A stretch of DNA of 64,000 bases from Chromatiales bacterium (GCA_002729495.1 PBYE01000027.1:1-64000), one strand, 5' to 3'; counted from the first letter of the stretch, positions 51,873 to 62,960 are shown. Made by a program: numbers and translations. The notes: generated by a model not told the origin, from the letters alone.

Positions 51873-52910
51873 ATGATGCACCTGGTGCTGAGAACATGGA
51901 TTTGCCTGACCGCACTGGTACTGCTCCGGTGTAGCGATACGCCGGAAACTGTTCAGCCAGTGCCGGGTACGAATCTCCCACGTTCGCCACCGGGCCAGGT
52001 CGTTGCGCCTGACAGCGAGTGGGAGACGCTTGGACGAGGTTACGTCTACAGTGACGCACCGGCATCCGATGCTGAGGGTAACGTCTATTATGTTGCGATT
52101 ACCCAAAACCGAATTTACCGGATAAGCCCTGAAGGCCAGGTCGAAACCTTTGATACTGGTACCGCTATGACCATGGGCCTTACTTTTGGCCCTGAAGGCC
52201 GATTGTACGGTTGCAGAAACCGCGATGCGCAAATCGTTGTATATACGATTGACGGTGAGCGCGAAGTGCTGGTACAGGGTGAACTGACTCCCATACCGGG
52301 CAGACCGGGGGCGCCCAGCCAGTTCTGTAACGACCTGGCCGTGAGTTCGACAGGCGATATCTGGTTTACCGACCGCATCAACCGGCAGGTCAAGCATGTG
52401 GATGCAGCCGGAAAAGTAAGCGTTGTTGCCAGTGGTTTTCGTCCCAACGGAATCACCTTGTCTGCCGACGGATCGATGCTGGCCGTAACCGACAGCCTTA
52501 AACCGAAACTCTGGGCCTTTACTGTCGGCGAGGGCGGGAGCCTGACACTGGTCGAAGATTTCTTTGATCCGGTCATGATGGCCATAGATCTCGACGGTGA
52601 AGCGATCAACGAAGGACGGCCGGGTACCAACGGTATGACTGTAGACCAGGAAGGCCGGTACTTCGTCAGTTCATTTTTCGGTATCCAGGTATTTGACCCG
52701 CAGGGTAAATACATCGGCGTCATTGACAGGCCGACAAAGTTTGTCTCCAACCTGGCTTTCGGCGGCGAGAAATGTAACTACCTGTACGCGACGGGATTAA
52801 ATGGCATTTACCGCCTGGCCACCCTGACAACGGGTGCGCATCATCACGCGCATGCAAAGGTTCCCGCGGAGCCTGTAGTTCAGGGTGACGCACCTGCCGA
52901 GACTCTGTAG
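51873..52910 (+). CDS. SMP-30/gluconolactonase-like lipoprotein
   Basis: 345 residues. Lipoprotein signal with lipobox LVLLRC, then a six-bladed propeller of the SMP-30 family: LGRGYVYSDAPASDAEGNVYYV, FCNDLAVSSTGDIWFTDR, FRPNGITLSADGSMLAVTDS, GTNGMTVDQEGRYFVS. These blocks carry the Glu/Asn/Asp divalent-metal ligands of lactonases. Location: periplasm or outer membrane inner face. It lacks an obvious operon partner. The start at 51873 is the ATG directly before the signal. Lactone hydrolysis is the likely activity. Confidence 0.85.
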   Translation: MMHLVLRTWICLTALVLLRCSDTPETVQPVPGTNLPRSPPGQVVAPDSEWETLGRGYVYSDAPASDAEGNVYYVAITQNRIYRISPEGQVETFDTGTAMTMGLTFGPEGRLYGCRNRDAQIVVYTIDGEREVLVQGELTPIPGRPGAPSQFCNDLAVSSTGDIWFTDRINRQVKHVDAAGKVSVVASGFRPNGITLSADGSMLAVTDSLKPKLWAFTVGEGGSLTLVEDFFDPVMMAIDLDGEAINEGRPGTNGMTVDQEGRYFVSSFFGIQVFDPQGKYIGVIDRPTKFVSNLAFGGEKCNYLYATGLNGIYRLATLTTGAHHHAHAKVPAEPVVQGDAPAETL

Positions 52911-52978
52911 TCACCAGGCCCATTAAGTTTGCACCGCTGATCACACCGTTCCGTGCACGGTGCTCTTCGGGCTCGTAT

Positions 52979-53014
52979 AGCCTTCCAGCCCGACTTCGTG
53001 CGGGCTGGAAGGCT
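52979..53014. terminator. Strong symmetric hairpin after SMP-30 gene
   Basis: Perfect 14-bp stem AGCCTTCCAGCCCG/CGGGCTGGAAGGCT with an 8-nt ACTTCGTG loop. No T-run on either side. Between converging transcripts (SMP-30 lipoprotein and tRNA-Leu), so a bidirectional end structure is likely. Confidence 0.6.
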
Positions 53015-53116
53015 GCCGTCATTGATTACTGCTCAAGGCTTCGCCTTTCCCAGCATTAATTCGACTTCAAATTTTTCCGGCCCGGCTTCGCGAGGACTGG
53101 AAAAATAGTCTCATTG

Positions 53117-53126
53117 AATGGTACCG
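53117..53126 (-). repeat. Short copy of the tRNA-Leu 3' end
   Basis: AATGGTACCG here equals 53203-53212, which covers the CCA end of tRNA-Leu and the first bases of its acceptor strand. Only 10 bp are exact, so chance is possible. An ATTTTT run follows on the minus strand. Confidence 0.4.
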
Positions 53127-53204
53127 GGAGGGGGCGGCTCCCGGCCATCCATGGCCTCCGCCGCATTTGCGCGTCCCTGCGCGGCAGACTTGAACTCCAT
53201 CCAA

Positions 53205-53291
53205 TGGTACCGAGGGCCGGACTCGAACCGGCACGGGTTTTACCCCAACGGATTTTGAATCCGTCGCGTCTACCAATTTCGCCACCCCGGC
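53205..53291 (-). tRNA. tRNA-Leu (anticodon CAA)
   Basis: 87 nt with encoded CCA. Acceptor GCCGGGG pairs with CCTCGGT including two G-U pairs, discriminator A. Anticodon stem ACGGA/TCCGT around loop TTCAAAA gives CAA. Long class II variable arm (TGGGG..CCCGT type), T-stem GCCGG/CCGGC with loop TTCGAGT. No cotranscribed gene on this strand nearby. Confidence 0.97.
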
Positions 53292-53388
53292 TAATAACAA
53301 CCAAGAATCGGGGTCGATCCACTGAATAGGGAGGCGCGATTCTATCCCGCGAAGGCTCTCCGCGCCATTGCCGGTACAATGCGCGGCG

Positions 53389-55538
<2,150 letters not shown>

Positions 55539-55592
55539 TACGCCGCCTTTTAAGGCTAGTGACAGCCTTAACATTCCAGGAAAGTACAGGAT

Positions 55593-55922
55593 ATGGATTT
55601 CTTTATAAATAATGCCTACGCACAGGCAGCGCCCGCGGGGGCAGATCCGGGCTACAGCTCACTGATCATGCTGGTGGCTGTTTTTGTCATTTTCTATTTC
55701 CTGCTGATCCGTCCGCAGCAGAAACGGCAGAAAGAACATAAGGAACTGGTCAGTAAACTTGCCAAGGGCGACGAGGTAGCCACGGCCGGTGGTTTACTGG
55801 GCAAAGTAACCGACGTCAGGGAAAGCTTCGTAAAAGTCGAAATCGCCAATGACGTAGTCGTTACCGTGCAGAAACACACGGTGAGTACCGTTATGCCAAA
55901 AGGCACCATCAAGTCAGCCTGA
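55593..55922 (+). CDS. yajC: Preprotein translocase subunit YajC
   Basis: 109 residues. One membrane segment (about residues 20-40, LIMLVAVFVIFYFLLIRPQQKR) followed by the cytoplasmic domain with GDEVATAGGLLGKV. Small SecDF partner in the translocon. Between tgt and secD as in other gammaproteobacteria; 54 bp after tgt, where an AAGGCT/AGCCTT hairpin (55552-55569) lies. Confidence 0.96.
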   Translation: MDFFINNAYAQAAPAGADPGYSSLIMLVAVFVIFYFLLIRPQQKRQKEHKELVSKLAKGDEVATAGGLLGKVTDVRESFVKVEIANDVVVTVQKHTVSTVMPKGTIKSA

Positions 55923-55936
55923 GCCCGCTCTCGTTC

Positions 55937-57781
55937 ATGAATCAAAACCCTGCATGGAGAAACCTGCTGGTCGCTGCGGTTATCGCGGTTGGCTTGCTGC
56001 TGGCACTGCCCAACATTTTCGGTGATACCCCGGCTATACAGGTGGGCCGCGCCGCCGGACAGCCACTGGATGACCTCGCAATCAGCCAGGCGGAAACTTT
56101 GCTCGCGGCCGTAAGTATTGAAACTACTGAAACGTATACAAAAGAAGGCCGGTTTCTGCTTACGTTTGCAGACGGCGAAACCCAGTCCCGCGCGCAGCGC
56201 GTGCTTGCGGATGGGCTGGGCAAGTCCTATATCGTTGCGCTGACCCGAACACCAAAAACTCCCGGGTGGATGCGTAGCGCTGGTCTGGAACCAATGAGCC
56301 TGGGTCTCGACTTGCGTGGCGGTGTTCATTTCGTGTTTGAAATCGATATGGAAGTCGCCATTCGGCAGAGGCTGGATATTCTTGCCAACGATGTCAGTCG
56401 CCGGCTCCGCGAAGAGAGGATCAGGCGGAATGTTCGCGTCAGCGGCGATGAGATTCGTATACGGGTGGGTGATCCGGCGGATCTCAACAGGGCGGAACAA
56501 CTGGTCGCTGAATTTGAAGATGGATTGGATATACGCCGATCGGGCCAGGGAGAAAACGAACAAATCATTGTTCGCATGACCGAGGAACAGGTGCGCGCGA
56601 GGCAGGATTTTGCAGTCGATCAGAATATGGTGGTGCTGCGCCAGAGGGTTGACGAAGTTGGGGTCGCTGAGCCCGTGGTGCAACGGCAGGGGCGCGACCG
56701 GATCGTTGTTCAGCTACCGGGCGTAGACGATCCGTCGGAAGCAAAAGGCACACTTGATGCCAGGGCGACATTGGAATTTCGTATGGTCTGTGAGGGTCAG
56801 AATGCCTTTGAAGCCCAGCGTCGCGGCAGAGCACCGCTCGGTTGTGAGTTGTTTGCTGATCGTGAAGGACAGCCTGTATTGCTGAAACGCGGGACGATTG
56901 TCACCGGTGATCAGCTTATTGATGCCAATGCGACCTATGTGCAGGGGAGCCCGGCTGTAAACGTACGCCTTAATTCAGGCGGCGCCGCTTCGATGTTGCG
57001 CACTACCAGCGAAAATGTTGGTAAGCCGATGGCAGTGTTATACGTCGTGCAGGAACAAGAGATCATTGATCGCGATGGTGAGCAGGTTGCAGTGACCCGA
57101 ACCGATCGCGAGGTAATTAATGTTGCAACCATTCAGGGCGTCTTCAGCAGCAGTTTTCAGATTACCGGGCTGGATGCTTTCGAGGCGCCACTTCTGGCCA
57201 GGCTGTTGAGGTCGGGGGCATTGGCGGCACCACTGTATATAGTCGAAGAGCGCACCATCGGGCCGAGCCTTGGCCAGGACAATATCGACAGCGGGTTTAC
57301 GGCGATCCAGATTGGCCTGGTCTGCGTCATTTTGTTTATGGCACTGTACTACCGTGTGTTCGGCATCGTTGCCGACCTTGCCTTGTTCGCCAACCTCGTC
57401 CTGATTGTCGCCATACTGTCGATGCTGCAGGCCTCACTGACACTGCCGGGCATAGCCGGCATCGTGCTGACGGTGGGTATGGCGGTGGATGCGAACGTGC
57501 TGATATTCGAACGGATACGCGAGGAACTGCGTAACGGTAACTCGCCGCAGGCGAGCATTCATTCAGGTTACGAAAAAGCGCTGTCAACGATTGCAGATGC
57601 AAACGTAACCACGCTTATTGCTGCAGTCGTTTTGTTTGCATTCGGTACAGGACCCATCAAGGGCTTCGCAATCACGCTGTCCGTGGGCATCGCAACCTCC
57701 ATGTTTACGTCGATTATCGGAACCCGAACCGTCATTAACCTGCTTTACGGGGGGCGCCGCCTTGATCGGCTGCCAATTTGA
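55937..57781 (+). CDS. secD: Protein translocase subunit SecD
   Basis: 614 residues, normal length. N-terminal membrane segment, large periplasmic P1 domain containing LGLDLRGGVHFVFEIDM (the D1 motif), the RTTSENVGKPMAVLY region, and five C-terminal membrane segments with GMAVDANVLIFERIREELR (D4 motif). It uses the proton gradient to help exported proteins out of the SecYEG channel. 14 bp after yajC, 2 bp before secF. Confidence 0.97.
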   Translation: MNQNPAWRNLLVAAVIAVGLLLALPNIFGDTPAIQVGRAAGQPLDDLAISQAETLLAAVSIETTETYTKEGRFLLTFADGETQSRAQRVLADGLGKSYIVALTRTPKTPGWMRSAGLEPMSLGLDLRGGVHFVFEIDMEVAIRQRLDILANDVSRRLREERIRRNVRVSGDEIRIRVGDPADLNRAEQLVAEFEDGLDIRRSGQGENEQIIVRMTEEQVRARQDFAVDQNMVVLRQRVDEVGVAEPVVQRQGRDRIVVQLPGVDDPSEAKGTLDARATLEFRMVCEGQNAFEAQRRGRAPLGCELFADREGQPVLLKRGTIVTGDQLIDANATYVQGSPAVNVRLNSGGAASMLRTTSENVGKPMAVLYVVQEQEIIDRDGEQVAVTRTDREVINVATIQGVFSSSFQITGLDAFEAPLLARLLRSGALAAPLYIVEERTIGPSLGQDNIDSGFTAIQIGLVCVILFMALYYRVFGIVADLALFANLVLIVAILSMLQASLTLPGIAGIVLTVGMAVDANVLIFERIREELRNGNSPQASIHSGYEKALSTIADANVTTLIAAVVLFAFGTGPIKGFAITLSVGIATSMFTSIIGTRTVINLLYGGRRLDRLPI

Positions 57782-57783
57782 CG

Positions 57784-58755
57784 ATGAAACTTGTCAGCGG
57801 AGAAACCGAAATAGACTTCATGGGTAAGCGCAAGCTTGCCGCGATATTGTCTGTTGTGCTGATTTTGGTATCCACGGCGTCGCTGATTGGGCGCAGCCTG
57901 AACTTTGGCGTTGATTTCACCGGCGGACTGCTCATAGAGGTCGGTTATGAAACAACAGCCGATCTCGAAAATATCCGCTCCCGCCTCGCGAATGCAGGCT
58001 TCGAAGATGCCAAGGCTCAGAATTTTGGCACCGAGCAGGATGTGCTGATTCGCCTGATGCCCCGGGAAGCAGGCGAAACGGGTCAGCCTGGGGGTGAATC
58101 GCCGGAGGCAGAGGACAGTACGGCCAAGCTTGGCGAGCAGATACTCCAGGTGCTGCAGAGTGACGGCATTGCAGCGGAACTGCGGCGCGTAGAGTTTGTC
58201 GGGCCCCAGGTAGGCCGGGAGCTGACGGAGCGCGGCGGAACAGCCATGATTTTCGCGTTATTGATGATCCTCGCGTACATCATGTTTCGTTTTCAGTGGA
58301 AGTTTGCGATTGGCTCAGTTGCCGCACTTGTCCATGACGTGATTATCGTGATAGGTGTCTTTTCGGTATTGCAGTTGCCGTTCGATCTTTCCGTACTTGC
58401 CGCCATATTGGCCGTGATTGGTTATTCGCTGAATGACACCATTGTTGTGTTTGACAGGATTCGTGAAAACTTCCGCCAGATACGGCGCGGTACGTCGGCG
58501 GCGATTATGAACACATCGATTAACCAGATGCTGGGCCGGACCCTGATAACCAGCCTGACGACCCTCGTGGTGCTGCTGGCACTCTTTTTCCTCGGCGGCG
58601 AGGCGGTACGCGGATTCGCGACGGCGCTGATTATCGGCATAGTCGTGGGAACCTATTCATCGATCTATACAGCCAGCACAACGGCCCTGGCGCTCGATGT
58701 GAAACCCGCAGACCTGCTCGAGGTGAAGAAAGAAGAAGTTGATGACTTGCCCTGA
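57784..58755 (+). CDS. secF: Protein translocase subunit SecF
   Basis: 323 residues. LNFGVDFTGGLLIEV (F1 motif), a periplasmic domain, VGPQVGRELTERGG, and the membrane block with SLNDTIVVFDRIRENFR (F4 motif) and FLGGEAVRGFA. Pairs with SecD. ATG start at 57784, right after the secD stop. Last gene of the queA operon; a hairpin follows at 58787-58814. Confidence 0.97.
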   Translation: MKLVSGETEIDFMGKRKLAAILSVVLILVSTASLIGRSLNFGVDFTGGLLIEVGYETTADLENIRSRLANAGFEDAKAQNFGTEQDVLIRLMPREAGETGQPGGESPEAEDSTAKLGEQILQVLQSDGIAAELRRVEFVGPQVGRELTERGGTAMIFALLMILAYIMFRFQWKFAIGSVAALVHDVIIVIGVFSVLQLPFDLSVLAAILAVIGYSLNDTIVVFDRIRENFRQIRRGTSAAIMNTSINQMLGRTLITSLTTLVVLLALFFLGGEAVRGFATALIIGIVVGTYSSIYTASTTALALDVKPADLLEVKKEEVDDLP

Positions 58756-58786
58756 ACTGACGAGTGCATAAGCGGCGCGGCGGTAG

Positions 58787-58814
58787 CTGCGTCTGGCCGC
58801 CGCAGGCGGCGCAG
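58787..58814 (+). terminator. Nested hairpin after secF
   Basis: Inner stem GCCGCC/GGCGGC with loop GCA (58796-58810) inside an outer CTGCG/CGCAG pair; a seven-T run starts 13 bp later. It lies between the convergent secF and suhB and may end both. Confidence 0.5.
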
Positions 58815-58831
58815 TTAATGCACGGGTTTTT

Positions 58832-59644
58832 TTATTCGTTAGCAGCGTCTGCCATGGTTGGCCCGAGAAAGGGCTTGAGCAGTTTTTCCAGTTCGGCATG
58901 TACCTTGGGCGCGCCTGCAATGATGTTCCCGGTTTCGAGGTAATCCCCGTCGTCGGTCATGCTGCTGATCATGCCGCCTGCCTCGCACAGTATCAGGCTG
59001 CCGGCCGCGATATCCCATATCTGCAACCCGAACTCCCAGAAGCCATCCATGCGCCCTGAAGCAAGGTAACAGAGGTCGAGCGCTGCCGAACCGGGGCGGC
59101 GTACATCACCGGCCACGTGCATAACCGCGCGGAACTGGTTCAGGTACTGCTCCATCCACCGGTCGTTCTCCCGATAGGGGAAGCCGGTGCCGATTAGCGA
59201 TCCTTCCAGAACCCGGTTCACATCAACCCTGATCCGGCGGCCCTCCAGTTGAGCGCCGACACCGCGAATCGCCGTAAACAGTTCCTGGCGATTGGGGTCA
59301 TACACAACGCCGACTTCCATGCGGCCCTTGACCTGTATTCCTATCGAAACCGCAAATACCGGGAAACCGTGTATGTAATTGGTTGTCCCATCCAGGGGGT
59401 CAATGATCCAGATGACTTCGTCACCGCCCTGTCTGCCGGTTTCTTCACCCAGGATGCCATGGTCGGGATAGCGCTCATGCACGCTCTCGATAATGATTTG
59501 CTCGGCGGCCAGGTCCACCTGCGTCACGAACTCGTTGCGCGATTTGCTGCGCACATCCAGTTCGTCCAGCCGCTTTATGTAGCGCATGGAGGAGTCGCCG
59601 GCGCGGCGGGCGGCCTGAATCGCAGTATTCAGCAGTGCTTGCAT
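58832..59644 (-). CDS. suhB: Inositol-1-monophosphatase family protein SuhB
   Basis: 270 residues. Metal-binding motifs GEETGRQGGDEVIWIIDPLDGTTNYIHG and the late WDIAAGSLILCEAGG. Besides phosphatase activity, SuhB in gammaproteobacteria takes part in rRNA antitermination. Start at 59644 (MQALLNTAIQAARRAG). Divergent from trmJ across 107 bp, in the conserved chromosomal order. Confidence 0.96.
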   Translation of the reverse strand: MQALLNTAIQAARRAGDSSMRYIKRLDELDVRSKSRNEFVTQVDLAAEQIIIESVHERYPDHGILGEETGRQGGDEVIWIIDPLDGTTNYIHGFPVFAVSIGIQVKGRMEVGVVYDPNRQELFTAIRGVGAQLEGRRIRVDVNRVLEGSLIGTGFPYRENDRWMEQYLNQFRAVMHVAGDVRRPGSAALDLCYLASGRMDGFWEFGLQIWDIAAGSLILCEAGGMISSMTDDGDYLETGNIIAGAPKVHAELEKLLKPFLGPTMADAANE

Positions 59645-59751
59645 ATCAGTTCCGGAAGACCGGGGGACGAGCCCGGAAGCGGGTGAGCGCGGTAGAATAG
59701 CAAACCCTGAGCCCGCAGAGAAAACGGGCATAGCCAACAACCGGAATACGC

Positions 59752-60513
59752 ATGACCTTTCCAATCCGCTTTGTCCTTTGCGAGACGTCGCATCCCGGGA
59801 ATATCGGGGCAGCCGCGCGGGCCATCAAGACGATGGGCTTCAGCGACCTTGTGCTCGTCAATCCGCAGGAATTCCCGAGTCGGGAGGCCGACGCGCGCGC
59901 GTCGAGTGCGGTCGATGTGCTGATCCAGGCACGCGTCGAATCGAGCCTGGAGAATGCGATTGCAGATTGCGGACTCGTTGTCGGAACCAGCGCACGTCGC
60001 CGGAGTACCCGCTGGCCGGAACTCGATCCGCGCGAATGCGCCACGGAAGTGCTTAAGGTCAGCACGGTCAGCCCGGTTGCGATTGTTTTTGGTACAGAGC
60101 GTTCGGGCCTCGAGAACGAACAGATGGATCTCTGTAACGCACTTGTGCACATACCAGCGAATCCTGACTACAGCTCGCTGAATATGGCGGCGGCGGTGCA
60201 ACTGATCGCCTATGAACTGCGTATGGCCCAGGGGGAAAGCGACCCGCCGCAGTTACCGGAATTTCCGCCCGCAACGGCCGGCGACATGGAATTATTTTAT
60301 GAGCATCTCTGGCGTGTGCTGGTCGCCAGCGGTTTTTTAAAACCGGATAACCCGAGACAGTTGCGGCGAAAATTGCGGCGCTTGTTTAACCGAGCGCGGC
60401 TGGACGAGAACGAACTGAAGATACTGCGCGGTGTGCTGTCCTCGGTCGAGCAGGGCGGAACGATAGAGGCGGATCAGCAGGACGAAGCGGCTGGACGGAG
60501 GCAATGCTCGTGA
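59752..60513 (+). CDS. trmJ: tRNA (cytidine/uridine-2'-O-)-methyltransferase TrmJ
   Basis: 253 residues. SPOUT fold: IRFVLCETSHPGNIGAAARAIKTMGF, LVLVNPQEFPSREADARASSAVDVL, VFGTERSGLENEQMDLCN, and the knot motif IPANPDYSSLNMAAAVQLIAYELR. It methylates position 32 of several tRNAs. It overlaps iscS by 10 bp; in most gammaproteobacteria iscR lies between trmJ and iscS but is missing here. Confidence 0.96.
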   Translation: MTFPIRFVLCETSHPGNIGAAARAIKTMGFSDLVLVNPQEFPSREADARASSAVDVLIQARVESSLENAIADCGLVVGTSARRRSTRWPELDPRECATEVLKVSTVSPVAIVFGTERSGLENEQMDLCNALVHIPANPDYSSLNMAAAVQLIAYELRMAQGESDPPQLPEFPPATAGDMELFYEHLWRVLVASGFLKPDNPRQLRRKLRRLFNRARLDENELKILRGVLSSVEQGGTIEADQQDEAAGRRQCS

Positions 60514-61682
60514 CAGCTGAAGTCATTTACCTGGACTATGCGGCCACCAGCCCGGTGGACCCGAGGGTGCGCGAACAGATGAATCGGTGGCTCGATAACC
60601 GGGACGGGTTCGGCAACCCATCCAGTGCGCATAGCGTCGGGACGCGCGCCGCCGATGCGGTTGAGCGGGCCGCAGCTGAAGTGGCAGAACTGGTAAATGC
60701 AAAGCCTTCGGAGATCGTCTGGACGTCCGGTGCGACGGAATCAGATAACCTCGCGGTCATTGGCGCTGCGCAGTTCAGGCGAATACGGGGACAACACATC
60801 GTTACGGTCGCGACGGAGCACAAGGCAGTTCTGGAGAGTTGCGCGTTTCTCGAGACCCGGGGGTTCGAGGTCACCCTGCTGCAGCCTGATGAGTCCGGTC
60901 TTGTCAGTTCCGGAAAAATCGCAGCAGCGTTGCGGCCAGACACCGTCCTGGTGTCTGTAATGCACGCCAACAACGAGATTGGGGTCGTTCAGGACATCGG
61001 CGCGATTGGCAAATTGTGCCGGCAGCATGACGTCCTGTTTCATGTAGACGCAGCCCAGAGCGCCGGCAAGCTGCCCATAGACATCCGGGCGCAGCAGATC
61101 GATTTGCTGTCCCTGAATGCACATAAAGCCTGCGGTCCCCAGGGCATAGGTGTGCTCGTCCTCGACACCGACCGCATACGGCGGGTTGAACCGCGTATGT
61201 TCGGCGGAGGGCAGCAACGTGGCCTGCGGCCCGGGACACTCCCGGTGCACCAGATCGTGGGCATGGGGGCGACCATGAAGCTGCTTACAGACGGTATGGA
61301 TGCGGAAGTACGGCAACTGACGGCCCTGCGGGACCATTTGTGGGCGGGCATCCGTGACTTGCCCGGCGTCGTCATGAACGGCCACCCGGACCATCGTTTA
61401 TGTTCGATACTGAACGTGAGCGTGGACGGGGTTGAGGGCGAAAGTCTGCGCTTTGCTTTAAGCGACCTTGCAGTTGCAAGCGGTTCGGCCTGTAATTCCT
61501 TGAACGGAGAGCCGTCCTACGTGTTGCGGAGTTTAGGGAGGACGGATCGGCAGGCAGAAGCATCCATTCGTTTCAGCGTCGGGCGTTTCAGTACCGAGGC
61601 GGAGGCAGACCAGGCGGTTCGCTCGTTTGTCGCTGCCGTCGAATTCCTGCAGTCACTGAGTCCCGTAAGAATAGCCGGTTGA
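60504..61682 (+). CDS. iscS: Cysteine desulfurase IscS, shortened C-terminus
   Basis: 392 residues. Close to E. coli IscS by recollection: VIYLDYAATSPVDPRV, ATESDNLAVIGAA, VTVATEHKAVLESC, MHANNEIGVVQDI, LSLNAHKACGPQG (PLP lysine), GSACNSLNGEPSYVLRSL (catalytic Cys loop), SIRFSVGRF. It ends ...LSPVRIAG, losing about 14 residues of the canonical tail that contacts IscU. It supplies sulfur for Fe-S clusters, tRNA thiolation and the molybdenum cofactor. ATG 60504 after GGAGG. The three downstream genes follow within a few bases of one another. Confidence 0.93.
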   Translation: MLVTAEVIYLDYAATSPVDPRVREQMNRWLDNRDGFGNPSSAHSVGTRAADAVERAAAEVAELVNAKPSEIVWTSGATESDNLAVIGAAQFRRIRGQHIVTVATEHKAVLESCAFLETRGFEVTLLQPDESGLVSSGKIAAALRPDTVLVSVMHANNEIGVVQDIGAIGKLCRQHDVLFHVDAAQSAGKLPIDIRAQQIDLLSLNAHKACGPQGIGVLVLDTDRIRRVEPRMFGGGQQRGLRPGTLPVHQIVGMGATMKLLTDGMDAEVRQLTALRDHLWAGIRDLPGVVMNGHPDHRLCSILNVSVDGVEGESLRFALSDLAVASGSACNSLNGEPSYVLRSLGRTDRQAEASIRFSVGRFSTEAEADQAVRSFVAAVEFLQSLSPVRIAG

Positions 61683-61687
61683 ACTCC

Positions 61688-62065
61688 ATGCACAGGTATA
61701 ACGATGCCGTTGGCAAGTATTTCCTTCATCCGCCCCTGGAGGCCGGAAGCGATCTCAGGGGCGAGGCCGGCTCGCTAGCGCAGGGAGTATGGGTGTGTGT
61801 TTCGGCAGATGTGCAGGACGGGATTCTGCGCAATGCGGGTTTCCGTGCCTTCGCCTGTCCACATATAATTGCGGCCTGCAACCGGGTCATGGAACACCTT
61901 GAGGGTCGTCCCGCGGGCGCACTGTGCGAAGTAGAGCCAGAGGTATTACAGACCCAGTTCGACATTCCTGTCGAAAAAGCAGGTAAACTACTGATTTTGA
62001 AGGATGCGCTACTAGCCTGTTATGCCGATTATCAGGCGGGCGGAGAGCGCCTGAGCGCGTCCTGA
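61688..62065 (+). CDS. iscU: IscU/NifU-N-like scaffold, missing conserved cysteines
   Basis: 125 residues, same length and fold pattern as IscU ([48 protein letters not shown]). In E. coli, clusters bind Cys37, Asp39, Cys63 and Cys106. By my alignment only the Cys63 equivalent (FACPH) remains: Cys37 and Asp39 become Gln and Val (AQGVW), and His105-Cys106 become Gly-Lys. Other cysteines occur at different places (VCVSAD, IAACN, GALCEVE, LLACYAD). It may bind clusters differently or have another role. ATG 61688, 5 bp after iscS. Confidence 0.8.
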   Translation: MHRYNDAVGKYFLHPPLEAGSDLRGEAGSLAQGVWVCVSADVQDGILRNAGFRAFACPHIIAACNRVMEHLEGRPAGALCEVEPEVLQTQFDIPVEKAGKLLILKDALLACYADYQAGGERLSAS

Positions 62066-62075
62066 GAGGCTGAAG

Positions 62076-62399
62076 ATGGCAATTACATTGACGGACAGCG
62101 CTGCCCGGCGGGTGCGCAGTTACCTGGAAAAACGCGGAAGCGGCATAGGCCTGCGGCTGGGTATCAAGAAAACCGGCTGTTCAGGCTTTGCTTACGTTAT
62201 TAACTATGCGGATGAAGCAGGGCCGGAGGACATCGTGTTTGAAGACAGCGGAATATCGGTGGTCGTGGACCCCGATAGCCTCAAACTCATCGACGGCACC
62301 GAAGTCGATTTTGTCAAGGAAGGGCTGAACGAGGCATTCAAGTTCAGAAATCCCAAGGCCACCAGCGAGTGTGGCTGTGGAGAAAGTTTCAGCGTCTGA
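62076..62399 (+). CDS. iscA: Iron-sulfur cluster assembly protein IscA
   Basis: 107 residues. A-type carrier with all three ligand cysteines: [11 protein letters not shown] and the C-terminal SECGCGESF. It hands clusters to target proteins. It starts 10 bp after the IscU-like gene. HscB, HscA and Fdx normally follow; ndk comes instead. Confidence 0.96.
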   Translation: MAITLTDSAARRVRSYLEKRGSGIGLRLGIKKTGCSGFAYVINYADEAGPEDIVFEDSGISVVVDPDSLKLIDGTEVDFVKEGLNEAFKFRNPKATSECGCGESFSV

Positions 62400-62480
62400 C
62401 GCACTTATGCGTACTTGTATATGCCGGTCGGGCAGGCGTCACCGCATCTATTCAACAACAAACAAAGGAATCAGGGCTTT

Positions 62481-62912
62481 ATGGCAAGCGAAAGAACGTT
62501 ATCTATTATCAAACCCGACGGTGTGGAGAAAAACCTTGTAGGCGAAATCTATAAAAGGTTTGAGAGCGCGGAACTCAGCATCATCGCAGCGCGCATGATT
62601 CATTTATCGAAAGAACAGGCGGAAGGTTTTTATGCAGTACACAGAGAACGCCCGTTTTTTAACGACCTGGTTGCCTACATGACTTCCGGGCCGGTTATGG
62701 TGCAGGCACTTGAAGGGGAAAATGCCATCGAACAAAACAGGACCTTGATGGGCGCCACAAACCCGGCGGAAGCGGATGCAGGGACTATTCGTGCAGATTT
62801 TGCCGCGAGTATCGAAGAAAATGTCGTTCACGGATCAGATGGAGCGGATACCGCGAGCCAGGAGATCGAATTCTTCTTTGGCGACGGCGGCATTTGTCCG
62901 CGTACACGTTAA
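62481..62912 (+). CDS. ndk: Nucleoside diphosphate kinase
   Basis: 143 residues. [18 protein letters not shown] at the start, [19 protein letters not shown], the phospho-histidine loop [20 protein letters not shown]. It balances NTP pools. Start ATG 62481 after AAAGGA. 81 bp after iscA, 48 bp before rlmN. Confidence 0.97.
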   Translation: MASERTLSIIKPDGVEKNLVGEIYKRFESAELSIIAARMIHLSKEQAEGFYAVHRERPFFNDLVAYMTSGPVMVQALEGENAIEQNRTLMGATNPAEADAGTIRADFAASIEENVVHGSDGADTASQEIEFFFGDGGICPRTR

Positions 62913-62960
62913 GCGGCCCGGTTCACGCCATTTTTAAGAACTCATTTGACAGTGATTCGT

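Larger units (their letters stand above)
52911..53204. other. Hairpin-rich intergenic region beyond tRNA-Leu
   Basis: About 290 bp without a gene. It contains CACCGT/ACGGTG near 52944, a strong 14-bp stem at 52979-53014, an imperfect TTTTTCC.../...GGAAAAA hairpin near 53078-53106, and a 10-bp copy of the tRNA-Leu 3' end at 53117-53126. Confidence 0.6.
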
